64,000 bases of DNA from CAVPGP01 sp963718065 (GTDB lineage: Bacteria; Actinomycetota; Thermoleophilia; Gaiellales; Gaiellaceae). The notes under the pieces were generated by a model. It saw nothing but the letters and a program-made list of their open reading frames with translations, searched no databases and was not told the origin of the DNA. Position numbers and translations under genes: made by a program. Shown piece after piece: positions 34,020 through 42,923 of this stretch. Every line of letters starts with the position of its first letter. Position 1 is the stretch's first letter. The DNA lies in contig CAVQYE010000013.1 of the NCBI GenBank assembly GCA_963718065.1, forward strand, positions 62,001-126,000, written 5' to 3'.

Positions 34020-34452
34020 CTAGGGCTTCGCCGACATCGCCCACCAGGCGATGCCGAGCGCGACGACGTAGATCGAGCTCAGGATCGCGACCGTCCGGAG
34101 CGCCCAGCTGCGCTCCTTGCGGACGCCGAGGTACGCGATCAGGGTTGCCACGAGCAGCAGCAGCAGGCCCGGCTCGGCGACCGCGAAGCCGACTCCGAGC
34201 CAGCCGGGATCGCCCTGGATGTCCTCCTTCGACTCGATCCACCCGCCGCCGGCGCGCATCAGGATCCACGCCGGCAGTACGCCCATCAGGAGCGTCTTCA
34301 TGGTGGCCCGGACGAGGAACTGCCGCTCGCGAGCTCATGCCTGCGAACGCGAGGACGGCGGTCGCCATCGTCGTGCCGAAGAGCAGCATCGCACCCAGCA
34401 CGTGCAGGAAGAGCGGCAGGTTCCACGAGTCGGGGCGGACCGCGGCCAGCAT
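34020..34452 (-). CDS. small integral membrane protein (one frameshift)
   Basis: About 144 residues if restored, with four membrane helices: LPLFLHVLGAMLLFGTTMATAVLAF, KTLLMGVLPAWILMRAG, VAEPGLLLLLVATLIAYLGV and TVAILSSIYVVALGIAWWAM. The frame breaks near 34310. ATG at 34452 overlaps the stop of the upstream DUF2269-like gene (TGATG). Function unknown. Confidence 0.6.
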
Positions 34453-34929
34453 CAATGACCCGGCTTCCAGATCATCAGCACGAGGACGAGCAGGAGCGCG
34501 AAGCCGCTGCCGTACGACAGCAGGAGCGACGTGCGGTCGCGAACCCGCGAGCGAAGCTCCTCGGACGGCCCGTCGCCCTCGCTCGCGAGCCGGAGCGCGA
34601 GCTGGCGCGTCTGCTCGTCCCGCTTGCCGCCGGCGCCGCCGAGGGCACCCGCCAGCGCCCAGAGGACGATGGCGCCCCAGATCCAGAACTGGCCGTAGCC
34701 GTAGTCGACCTCGTGGACGAGCCACAGGCCGAACACGAGCGTTCCGACCGAGCCCACGCCGATCAGCGATCACGGCGGGACGGACCAGCGAAAAGAGCGT
34801 CGCGACCTCGCTCGGCCGATCGGCGCGACCGAGCGCCAGCAGGTTCAGCGTCCCGGCCCACGCGCCGCCGCCGACGAGCAGGAAGGCGCTCGTGACGTGG
34901 AGCGCGAGGAGCCATTGGTAGGTCGACAC
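34452..34929 (-). CDS. DUF2269-like membrane protein (one frameshift)
   Basis: About 158 residues if restored. YQWLLALHVTSAFLLVGGGAWAG at the N-terminus resembles predicted integral membrane proteins of the DUF2269 type, followed after a break near 34765 by GTLVFGLWLVHEVDYGYGQFWIWGAIVLW and a last helix SYGSGFALLLVLVLMIW. It is divergent from the sensor kinase with 26 bases between. Function unknown. Confidence 0.6.
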
Positions 34930-34955
34930 GGCCGCGAGATTACGCTGTTGGCCGG

Positions 34956-36383
34956 ATGGACGAAAGGGAACGGCATTTCCGGCTGCTCACCGACACGATC
35001 GAGGCCGTCAACTCGTCGCTCGACCTCCAGGAGGTGCTCGACCTCGTCGCGACGAAGGTCTCCGACGCCCTCGAGGCCGACGCCTGCTTCGTCTACCTCT
35101 ACGACGAGCGCGCCGACGAGCTCGTGCTGCGTGCGACTCACGGCACGAGCGTCGAGGAGATGACCCGCCGCCCGCGGATGCGCCCCGGCGAGGGCATCAC
35201 CGGCGCGGCCGCGTTCGGGCGCGAGCCGGTGATGATCCCGGCGCAGGCGCACCTCGACGAGCGCTTCAAGAGCTTCACCAACCTGCCCGAGGACGAGTAC
35301 GAGTCGATCCTCGCCGTGCCCAATCCTGATGCGGGAGCGGCTCGAGGGGGCGCTCAACATCCGCACGCGTGAGCCGCGCGCGTTCACCGCCGACGAGATC
35401 GAGCTGCTGCTCGCGATCGCGGCACAGGTGGCCCAGTCGATCGAGCACGCCAAGCTGTACGACGCGGCGCAGCGGCGGGTGCACGAGCTCGAGGCGCTGG
35501 CGAAGATCTCCGAGGCAGTCTCCGAGTCGCTCTACCTCGAGGAGTCGCTCGAGGCGATCGTCAAGACGACGATGACGGCGGTGAACGCGACCGGCGCGGC
35601 GCTCGTGCTCGAGGACGGGAAGATCGCGTGGCCGCGAAGGACGGGCCGGCAAGCACGCGGTCCGCCATGCCGCTGCGCTGGCGCCGGCGGCGAGATCGGC
35701 GAGCTCGTCTGCGACCGCGACACCCCGTTCACCGACGACGAGGTGAGCCTGCTCGAGGCGATCGCCCACCACGCCGCCGTCGCGCTCGAGCACGGGCGCG
35801 CGGTGATGCGCGGCGTGCTCGCCCAGGAGATCCATCACCGCGTCAAGAACAACCTGCAGACGGTGGCGTCCCTGCTGCGGCTGCAGGCGCGCGCCGCCGA
35901 CAAGATCGACCCGCGCAAGGCGCTCGAGGACTCCGTCTCGCGGATCCTCGCGATCGCGGCTGTCCACGAGGTGCTGACCGAGCGGCGCGAGGACGACGTC
36001 GAGCTCTCCGATCTCCTCGATCGGTTGCGCGCGATGCTCGTCCAGGGGATCGGCGGCGGCAAGCACGTCGAGTCGGAGCTGGTCGAGGTCTTCCTCGCCG
36101 GCGACCGCGCGACGGCGCTGGCGCTCGTGTTCTCCGAGCTACTGCAGAACGCGCTCGAGCACGGCGGCGACGACGTGCGGATCGAGCTGCGCTCAGCGCG
36201 ACGCGGACATCGTGCTCGCGATCGTCGACGACGGGGCGGGCCTCGATCCCGAGGCGTCGTGGCACGGGTCTCTCGATCGTGCGGGCGCTCGTGCGCGACG
36301 AGCTCCGCGGCGAGTTCCTGCTCGCCTCCAACGGCTCGGAGAACGGGACGGGCACCCGCGCGCAGGTCGTCTTCCCCGGCTGA
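34956..36383 (+). CDS. GAF/HisKA_2 sensor histidine kinase (about four frameshifts)
   Basis: About 475 residues if restored. It opens with a GAF domain (LLTDTIEAVNSSLDLQEVLDLV ... GEGITGAAAFGREP), a second GAF-like part (FTADEIELLLAIAAQVAQSIEHAKLYDAA), then HisKA_2 with the phospho-acceptor in QEIHHRVKNNLQTVASLLRLQA and an HATPase (ELLQNALEHGG, DDGAGLDPEA, GTGLSIVRALV). Breaks lie near 35325, 35640, 36192 and 36262, mostly single inserted bases. HisKA_2 kinases usually pair with ANTAR-type response regulators, and one lies 1.8 kb downstream. Confidence 0.75.
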
Positions 36384-36546
36384 GGAGGGCTTGGCGAAAT
36401 AACGGCTGTGTCGTCGGGCCGCGCTGCTCGCCCCGATGCGGCGTCCTCGGTCGCGCCCGTACGGCTCCGCTACGAACGCTCCCTGCGTCCTTGCCTCGGA
36501 ACGAGCATCGCACCCCGACGACGAGCGATATTCCGCCAATCCCTCC
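36384..36546 (-). repeat. dispersed TIR element, copy 2 (full length)
   Basis: 163 bp that exactly fill the gap between two convergent genes. The ends are imperfect inverted repeats: AGGAGGGCTTGGCGAAATAA at the left, and at the right the complement of AGGAGGGATTGGCGGAATA. The interior on the minus strand carries GGCAAGGACGCAGGGAG, a short hairpin CGTA/TACG, and CGACCGAGGACGCCGCAT, shared with copies at 22073 and 23325. Confidence 0.8.
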
Positions 36547-37055
36547 TAGATCAGCCGCTGGAGCCGCCGGCCCGCCGCGGTCGGCCGGTAGCGCGTCGTC
36601 GGCGGGTAGCCCTCGACGACCTCGCGCTCGACGAGGCCGAGCACCTGCAGGTCCTTCAGCGCCAGCGTCAGTGCGCGCGGGCTCGCCGGCAGCTCGCCAC
36701 GGAGGTCGGTGAAGCGCGCGCCGCTGCCGACCGCGGCGAGCACCGCCACCGTCCACTTCTTCAGCGACAGCTCGCGGTCGGGAAGCGCGTCGAGGAGCGG
36801 CAGGCACCGCTTGGCGATCCGTCGCCCTGCCGTCGTGAGGACGTACTCCGGGCGCAGCGGGTGCCCGTAGCCTGGATTCCTGCCGATCATGCCGGCCTCG
36901 ATCAGCGAGGAGAGCGTCTTCGACAGTGTCTCCCGCGGCACGCCGAGGCGGTTCGAGAGGAGGACGAACCGCGTGCCGCCGCGCTCGCGCTCCAGCTCGG
37001 CGAGAACCGGCGCGGCCCAGCGGTGATGGAAGAGCTCGGGGAGGGTTGACAACAA
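36546..37055 (-). CDS. HxlR-like winged-helix regulator
   Basis: A predicted regulator of about 169 residues. LSTLPELFHHRWAAPVLAELERERGGTRFVLLSNRLGVPRETLSKTLSSLIEAGMIGRNPGYGHPLRPEYVLTTAGRR follows the HxlR winged-helix pattern, and a second half repeats it (ALTLALKDLQVLGLVERE, TTRYRPTAAGRRL), so two winged helices lie in tandem. I place the start at a TTG at 37055 because a TTGCTG-17-TATACT promoter ends 10 bases upstream; the frame stays open further 5'. It is divergent from a VOC/YCII pair that it may control. Confidence 0.72.
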   Translation of the reverse strand: MLSTLPELFHHRWAAPVLAELERERGGTRFVLLSNRLGVPRETLSKTLSSLIEAGMIGRNPGYGHPLRPEYVLTTAGRRIAKRCLPLLDALPDRELSLKKWTVAVLAAVGSGARFTDLRGELPASPRALTLALKDLQVLGLVEREVVEGYPPTTRYRPTAAGRRLQRLI

Positions 37056-37064
37056 AGTAGAGGA

Positions 37065-37093
37065 AGTATAAAAACATGACCTGACAGCAGCAA
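37065..37093 (-). promoter_or_regulatory. promoter of the HxlR-like gene
   Basis: TTGCTG (37093-37088), a 17-base spacer and TATACT (37070-37065) on the minus strand. The -10 ends nine bases before the TTG start, so the message would be nearly leaderless. Confidence 0.6.
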
Positions 37094-37118
37094 GACACCG
37101 CAAGAAGGAGGTACGCCG

Positions 37119-37503
37119 ATGCCCCCGTTCGAGTACGACAGCGACGGCGGAATCGTCATCTCGGTCAACGTCTCGAATCTCGACGACGTCGATCGACTGG
37201 TACGGCAAGGCTCTGGGCTGGACGGTGAACTACAAGCTCGACGAGTACGGCTGGTGCGAGCTCGACACGGCGAACCCGACGATCCACGTCGGCCTCGGCC
37301 AGACCGAGGAGGTCAAGAACACCGGCGGCACGGTGCCGACCTGGCGCGTCCGGGACATCGACGCCACGCGTGCGCACCTCGAGGGCCTCGACACACGCTT
37401 CGACGGCGAGACCACCGAGGTGCCGGGAATGGTACGGCTCGCGACCTTCTTCGACCCCGACGGAAACCCCTGGATGCTCGCGCAGGTGCTCGCGACCGCC
37501 TGA
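37119..37503 (+). CDS. VOC (glyoxalase-fold) protein (one frameshift)
   Basis: About 127 residues if restored. Starts at an ATG with a perfect AAGGAGGT (37105-37112). GIVISVNVSNLDD is followed, after one inserted G near 37194, by SIDWYGKALGWTVNYKLDEYGWCELDT and VRLATFFDPDGNPWMLAQVL, the metal-binding glutamate region of VOC enzymes. The role could be glyoxalase-like, dioxygenase-like or resistance. The stop overlaps the next start (TGATG). Confidence 0.75.
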
Positions 37504-37823
37504 TGGAGGTGGAGCGCTACACGTTCGTCCTCCTCCGGCGCCCCGCCGGCGCGCCGGACCTGCCGGAGGAGGACTCGGACGCGCTTCAGGCCGAGCACCT
37601 GGCGCACCTGACCGCGATGCGCCGGCGCGGTGCCCTCGCGGTCGCCGGCCCCTTCGACGGCCAGCCGGACGAGTCGTGGCGCGGTTTCTGCCTCTACGTG
37701 ACGGATCTCGAGGAGACCCGCGCGCTCGCAGAGAGCGACCCGGCCGTCCAGGCAGGCGCGCTGGCCGCCGACGTCTTCAGCTGGTGGACCGAGAAGGGCG
37801 TCGTCAGCTTCTCGCGGCTCTAG
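37503..37823 (+). CDS. YCII-related domain protein
   Basis: A 106-residue protein with the YCII fold: ERYTFVLLRRPAGAPDLPEED, QAEHLAHLTAMRRRGALAVAGPFDG and YVTDLEETRALAESDPAVQAGALAADVFSWW. The family's histidine (HLAHL) and aspartate are kept. Its function is not settled. Co-transcribed with the VOC gene and convergent with the HesB-like gene (four-base overlap). Confidence 0.85.
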   Translation: MEVERYTFVLLRRPAGAPDLPEEDSDALQAEHLAHLTAMRRRGALAVAGPFDGQPDESWRGFCLYVTDLEETRALAESDPAVQAGALAADVFSWWTEKGVVSFSRL

Positions 37824-38110
37824 TCCGCTTGGTCGTCGATCGTGAAGTGAACGTGATCGTCGTGCCGGTGGGCACCGAGCACCTTGTCGGACAGGAGCTC
37901 CGAGGCGTATGAGTCGAGGAAGACCCGTGCGCCGCCGGCGCCCTCGACGACGTCGTCGCCCTCGTCAGGGCCGTCGGCGACCACGAGCTCGATCGTCGCC
38001 TCGCCTTCCTCGTCGACTGCCGTGATGCGGAGGCCGGCTCCCTCGGGCGCCCCTTCGGACGACGTGGCCTCGTTCACGATCTCTGCGGCTTCTGGTGTCA
38101 TTGTCAGCAT
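37820..38110 (-). CDS. HesB/IscA-like protein without cysteines
   Basis: A 96-residue protein of the HesB/IscA fold: MLTMTPEAAEIVNEAT, GLRITAVDEEGEATIELVVADGPDEGDDVVEGAGGARVFLD and LLSDKVLGA. None of the three cysteines that bind iron or Fe-S clusters in IscA is present, so it is unlikely to be an Fe-S carrier. Such cysteine-free relatives occur in actinobacteria with no known role. TACACT lies six bases before the ATG, in a palindromic promoter shared with the response regulator. Confidence 0.8.
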   Translation of the reverse strand: MLTMTPEAAEIVNEATSSEGAPEGAGLRITAVDEEGEATIELVVADGPDEGDDVVEGAGGARVFLDSYASELLSDKVLGAHRHDDHVHFTIDDQAD

Positions 38111-38114
38111 CGAT

Positions 38115-38147
38115 CGAGTGTAATCACGAGCGTCGTGCTTACACTCG
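38115..38147. promoter_or_regulatory. symmetrical divergent promoter
   Basis: A 33-bp near-perfect palindrome: CGAGTGTAA-N-CACGA, GCG, TCGTG-N-TTACACTCG. Each arm contains a TACACT -10 box, at 38122-38117 for the minus gene and 38140-38145 for the plus gene. The starts are 6 and 7 bases further out, so both messages would be leaderless and any protein bound to the dyad would block both. Confidence 0.65.
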
Positions 38148-38152
38148 TGCGC

Positions 38153-38719
38153 ATGCGGATCCTGATCGCAGAGGACGAGACGATCATCCGGATGGACCTG
38201 CGCGAGCTGCTCGAGGGCGCCGGCTACGAGGTGTGCGGCGAGGCCCGCGACGGCGCGGAGGCGGTGTCGCTCGCACGCGAGCTGAAGCCGGACCTCGCGA
38301 TCATGGACGTGAAGATGCCGGAGCTCGACGGCATCGAGGCGGCGCGGCAGATCCTCGACGAGCGGCCGATCCCGATCGTGATGCTGACCGCGTACGGCCA
38401 GGACGAGCTGGTCCTGCGCGCCGCCGAGGCAGGCGTCTTCGGCTACCTCGTGAAGCCGTTCCGCGAGCAGGACCTGTTGCCCGCGATCACCACTGCGCGC
38501 GCCCGGCACGACGAGCTCTCGGCGCTTCGCGAAGAGGCCGAGTCGCTGAGCGAGGCGCTCGCCGCCCGCAAGTCGATCGAGCGCGCGAAGGGGTTGCTGA
38601 TGGAGAAGGAAGGGCTCTCCGAGGCGGACGCGTTCGCCCGGCTGCGGAAGGCGAGCCAGGTGTCGGGACGGCCGCTGAAGGTCGTCGCCGAGGCCGTGGT
38701 CGCGACGTTCGAGGCATGA
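38153..38719 (+). CDS. ANTAR response regulator
   Basis: A 188-residue regulator. The receiver domain opens MRILIAEDETIIRMDLRELLEG with phospho-acceptor Asp52 in LAIMDVKMP, and VKPF closes it. The C-terminal 65 residues are an ANTAR RNA-binding domain (ARKSIERAKGLLMEKEGLSEADAFARLRKAS). Such proteins act as anti-terminators on paired hairpins, often in nitrogen control. I start at 38153, seven bases after a TACACT -10. Its likely kinase is the HisKA_2 protein at 34956. Overlaps ClpS (ATGA). Confidence 0.93.
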   Translation: MRILIAEDETIIRMDLRELLEGAGYEVCGEARDGAEAVSLARELKPDLAIMDVKMPELDGIEAARQILDERPIPIVMLTAYGQDELVLRAAEAGVFGYLVKPFREQDLLPAITTARARHDELSALREEAESLSEALAARKSIERAKGLLMEKEGLSEADAFARLRKASQVSGRPLKVVAEAVVATFEA

Positions 38720-39015
38720 GCACGACGCTGACGCCACCGAGGGAGCGGCTCGACCGGGGCGACGGCGGCACCGGCCTCGGCGGTGCATGGCGGGTGATCG
38801 TCCTCAACGACAACCACAACACCTTCGAGGGAGTCGCCGCGGCACTCGCATCGACGCTGCCGGGGGTCGACTACAACCGCGGGATGGCGCTCGCGAACAA
38901 GATCGACGCGAACGGCCAGGCGATGGTGTGGTCGGGCGAGCAGGAGCAGGCCGAGCTCTACTGGGAGCAGCTGCGAGACCACGGCCTGACGATGGCGCCG
39001 CTGGAGCGCGGGTGA
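38716..39015 (+). CDS. clpS: ClpS-like adaptor
   Basis: A 99-residue protein with the ClpS core: GGAWRVIVLNDNHNTFEGVAAALASTLPGVDYNRGMALANKIDANGQAMVWSG. ClpS brings N-end-rule substrates to ClpAP or ClpCP. The NDNHN loop replaces the usual ND(D/E)xT pattern, so substrate choice may differ. ATG overlaps the response regulator stop and its own stop overlaps the next start (GTGA). Confidence 0.8.
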   Translation: MSTTLTPPRERLDRGDGGTGLGGAWRVIVLNDNHNTFEGVAAALASTLPGVDYNRGMALANKIDANGQAMVWSGEQEQAELYWEQLRDHGLTMAPLERG

Positions 39016-39407
39016 ATGCCGACCATCCGAACGTCGAGGGGATCCGGCGGGTCTTCGCGGCGTTCACGGGCGGCGACTCGCGTGCGCTCTTCGAGGTGAT
39101 CGCGGAGGACGCGGTCTGGACCGTGCCCGGCGAGACGCCTGTCGCCCGGGTCTACGCGGGCCGGCACGAGATCTTCGAGCTGTTCCGGGCGACGCGGACG
39201 CTGACGGACGGCACGTACTTCTCAGAGCTGCAGTGGGCGCTCGCCGACGACGAGCACGGCGTCGTGGTCTACCGGGCGAGCGGCACCCGGCTCGGGCGGG
39301 AGCTGTCGATCGAGCAGCTGCTGCTGATCCGCTTCCGCGACGGCCAGTGGGCCGAGATCCGCGCGCTGCCCACGGAGCCGGTCGAGTTCGAGCGCTTCTG
39401 GGCCTAG
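39012..39407 (+). CDS. SnoaL-like NTF2-fold protein
   Basis: A 131-residue protein of the SnoaL/NTF2 fold: GIRRVFAAFTGGDSRALFEVIAEDAVWTVPGETPVARVYAGRHEIFELF and a C-terminal sheet LLLIRFRDGQWAEIRALP. These proteins bind small hydrophobic ligands or isomerise them; the role here is unknown. GTG start overlaps the ClpS stop. Confidence 0.8.
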   Translation: MNADHPNVEGIRRVFAAFTGGDSRALFEVIAEDAVWTVPGETPVARVYAGRHEIFELFRATRTLTDGTYFSELQWALADDEHGVVVYRASGTRLGRELSIEQLLLIRFRDGQWAEIRALPTEPVEFERFWA

Positions 39408-39637
39408 GCGATTGACTCTAGAAGCTCTAACTGAATGGAGGGACCTGTTCGGCGGTAGCGAATCCGTCGGCACCTGTCGTCAAGCTCGGGAGGGTGTTCC
39501 CTGCCGCATCTGTGGTGCGGTTTCGTTGCCGTGTCCGTGGGAACCCCACTGAGCAGATCTTAGGAGGCTGGCGTGAGCGCGCGCATCCGCGCGGCGTCTC
39601 AGCACCAAAGACACGGATGAGCGAGGAGACGATTCCC
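39408..39637. other. gap with an IS-end-like sequence
   Basis: CTAGAAGCTCTA with a GAATGGAGG tail (39418-39441) closely resembles the left end of the IS remnant at 40628 (CTAAGAAGCTCTA, GAATGAGG). The rest of the gap shows no recognisable gene, although the minus strand stays open into the IS-like end and stops there (TAG at 39430-39428). It may be the remnant of another element. Confidence 0.5.
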
Positions 39638-40555
39638 ATGAGAGCAATCGTGGTGACGGACGAGGCTGCGGGAACGGCCGGGATGACGCTGGTGGAGCGG
39701 CCCGCGCCGCCGGCAGCGATCAACGACGTCATCGTTCAGATTCACGCGTCGGGATTCGTCCCGACTGAAATGGCGTGGCCCTCGACCTGGACCGATCGCC
39801 GCGACCATGACCGAACACCGTCAATCCCTGGGCACGAGCTGGCCGGAGTGGTTACCGCTCTCGGGTACGGCACGACGGGACTGTCGGTGGGACAGCGGGT
39901 GTTCGGCCTCGCGGACTGGCATCGCGACGGCACCCTGGCGGAGTATGTGGCGATCGAGGCACGCAACCTCGCGCCGCTGCCGGGCGACGTCGACTTCACG
40001 GTGGGCGCGAGCCTGCCAATCTCGGGCCTGACCGCGTGGCAGGGACTGTTCGAGCACGGCCGTCTTCAGGCGGGGCGGAGCGTCCTCGCGCACGGCGCGG
40101 CCGGCGCAGTCGGGTCGATGGTGACGCAGCTCGCACGTGAGTTCGGCGCCTACGTCATCGGCACCGGACGCGCCGCCGACCGCCAGAAGGCGCTCGACTT
40201 CGGCGCGCAGGAGTTCGTCGACCTCGAGAAGGACGCGCTGGAAGACGTCGGCGGCGTCGACCTTGTATTTGACGTCATCGGCGGGGACATCCAGAAGCGG
40301 TCCGCAAGCCTGATCCGGGCCGGAGGAACCCTCGTGACCGTCGTAGGGCCGCCCGAGGCGCGGCCCGCCGACGGCCTCGCAGTCGACTTCGTTGTCGAAT
40401 CCGATCGTGCCCAACTGCGTGAGATCGTCCAGCGGGTCCGGGACGGACGACTGCGAACGAACATCGGCAACGTCGCGACCCTCGACGATGCCGTCGCCGC
40501 CCTCAACCCGACCGAACGACGCAACGGGAAGACGATCATCCGCATTCGTCCATAA
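39638..40555 (+). CDS. zinc-independent MDR oxidoreductase (quinone reductase-like)
   Basis: A 305-residue medium-chain dehydrogenase/reductase. N-terminal GroES-like fold (MRAIVVTDEAAGTAGMTLVERPAPP, PGHELAGVVTALGYGTTGLSVGQRVFGL), then the NADP-binding AHGAAGAVGSMVTQLAREFGA. It lacks the zinc-ligand cysteines, so quinone reductase or enoyl-reductase activity is likelier than alcohol dehydrogenase. I choose the ATG at 39638 with GAGGAGA eight bases upstream; an ATG at 39617 is possible. It lies between IS-like ends and may be acquired. Confidence 0.82.
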   Translation: MRAIVVTDEAAGTAGMTLVERPAPPAAINDVIVQIHASGFVPTEMAWPSTWTDRRDHDRTPSIPGHELAGVVTALGYGTTGLSVGQRVFGLADWHRDGTLAEYVAIEARNLAPLPGDVDFTVGASLPISGLTAWQGLFEHGRLQAGRSVLAHGAAGAVGSMVTQLAREFGAYVIGTGRAADRQKALDFGAQEFVDLEKDALEDVGGVDLVFDVIGGDIQKRSASLIRAGGTLVTVVGPPEARPADGLAVDFVVESDRAQLREIVQRVRDGRLRTNIGNVATLDDAVAALNPTERRNGKTIIRIRP

Positions 40556-40627
40556 CGACTCGGAGACGACAGAGGCCACCGTCAATCCCGCGCGGTCGCC
40601 TTTACGAGCGCCGCGGATTTGTCCGGG

Positions 40628-40986
40628 CCTAAGAAGCTCTAGTCGAATGAGGTTTCGAGTCGTCGCCAGCAGATGAGGCAGCAGGCGAGCGCGTGGAGGC
40701 TTTCGTGGATGTCGTCCCGGCGGTCGGTGCGGACGAGGAGCCGTCGGCGGTTGTGGAGCCAGGCGAACGTCCGTTCGACGGGGCGATCACCGGTTTGATC
40801 CCTCGTTGCCGAACGAGGCGGCGGTATTTGTCGTGGTCGTAGCCGCGGTCGGCGAGCACCGTCTGGGGTCGTCGTCTGGGCCGGCCGACCCTGCCGCGGA
40901 CCGGCGGGACGCGGTCGAGGAGGTCGAGCAGCTGGGTGACGTCGTTGCGGTTGCCGCCGGTGAGCGTCCAGGCGAGCGAGAGCTTC

Positions 40987-40991
<5 letters not shown>
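40628..40991. mobile_element. 364-bp IS5-type remnant with 13-bp inverted repeats
   Basis: CCTAAGAAGCTCT (40628-40640) and its exact complement AGAGCTTCTTAGG (40979-40991) bound a 364-bp unit. Inside is the C-terminal part of a DDE transposase on the minus strand. No intact transposase is present, so it could move only if another element supplies the enzyme. The right inverted repeat contains the stop codon of the ABC-F gene. No target duplication is visible. Confidence 0.75.
40639..40990 (-). pseudogene. IS5-family transposase fragment
   Basis: The minus strand reads LAWTLTGGNRNDVTQLLDLLDRVPPVRG, then TVLADRGYDHDKYRRLVRQRGIKPVIA, and after an internal deletion VERTFAWLHNRRRLLVRTDRRDDIHESLHALACCLICWRRLE. 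These are the second catalytic block and the C-terminal glutamate helix of IS5/IS427-type DDE transposases. The N-terminal half, including the first catalytic aspartate, is missing, and the frame is lost near 40795. The TAG stop lies in the left inverted repeat. Confidence 0.85.
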
Positions 40992-42882
<1,891 letters not shown>

Positions 42883-42923
42883 GGCTCAGTCGAAGATAGC
42901 CTGCAACCGTCAGAGCGGGCCGG

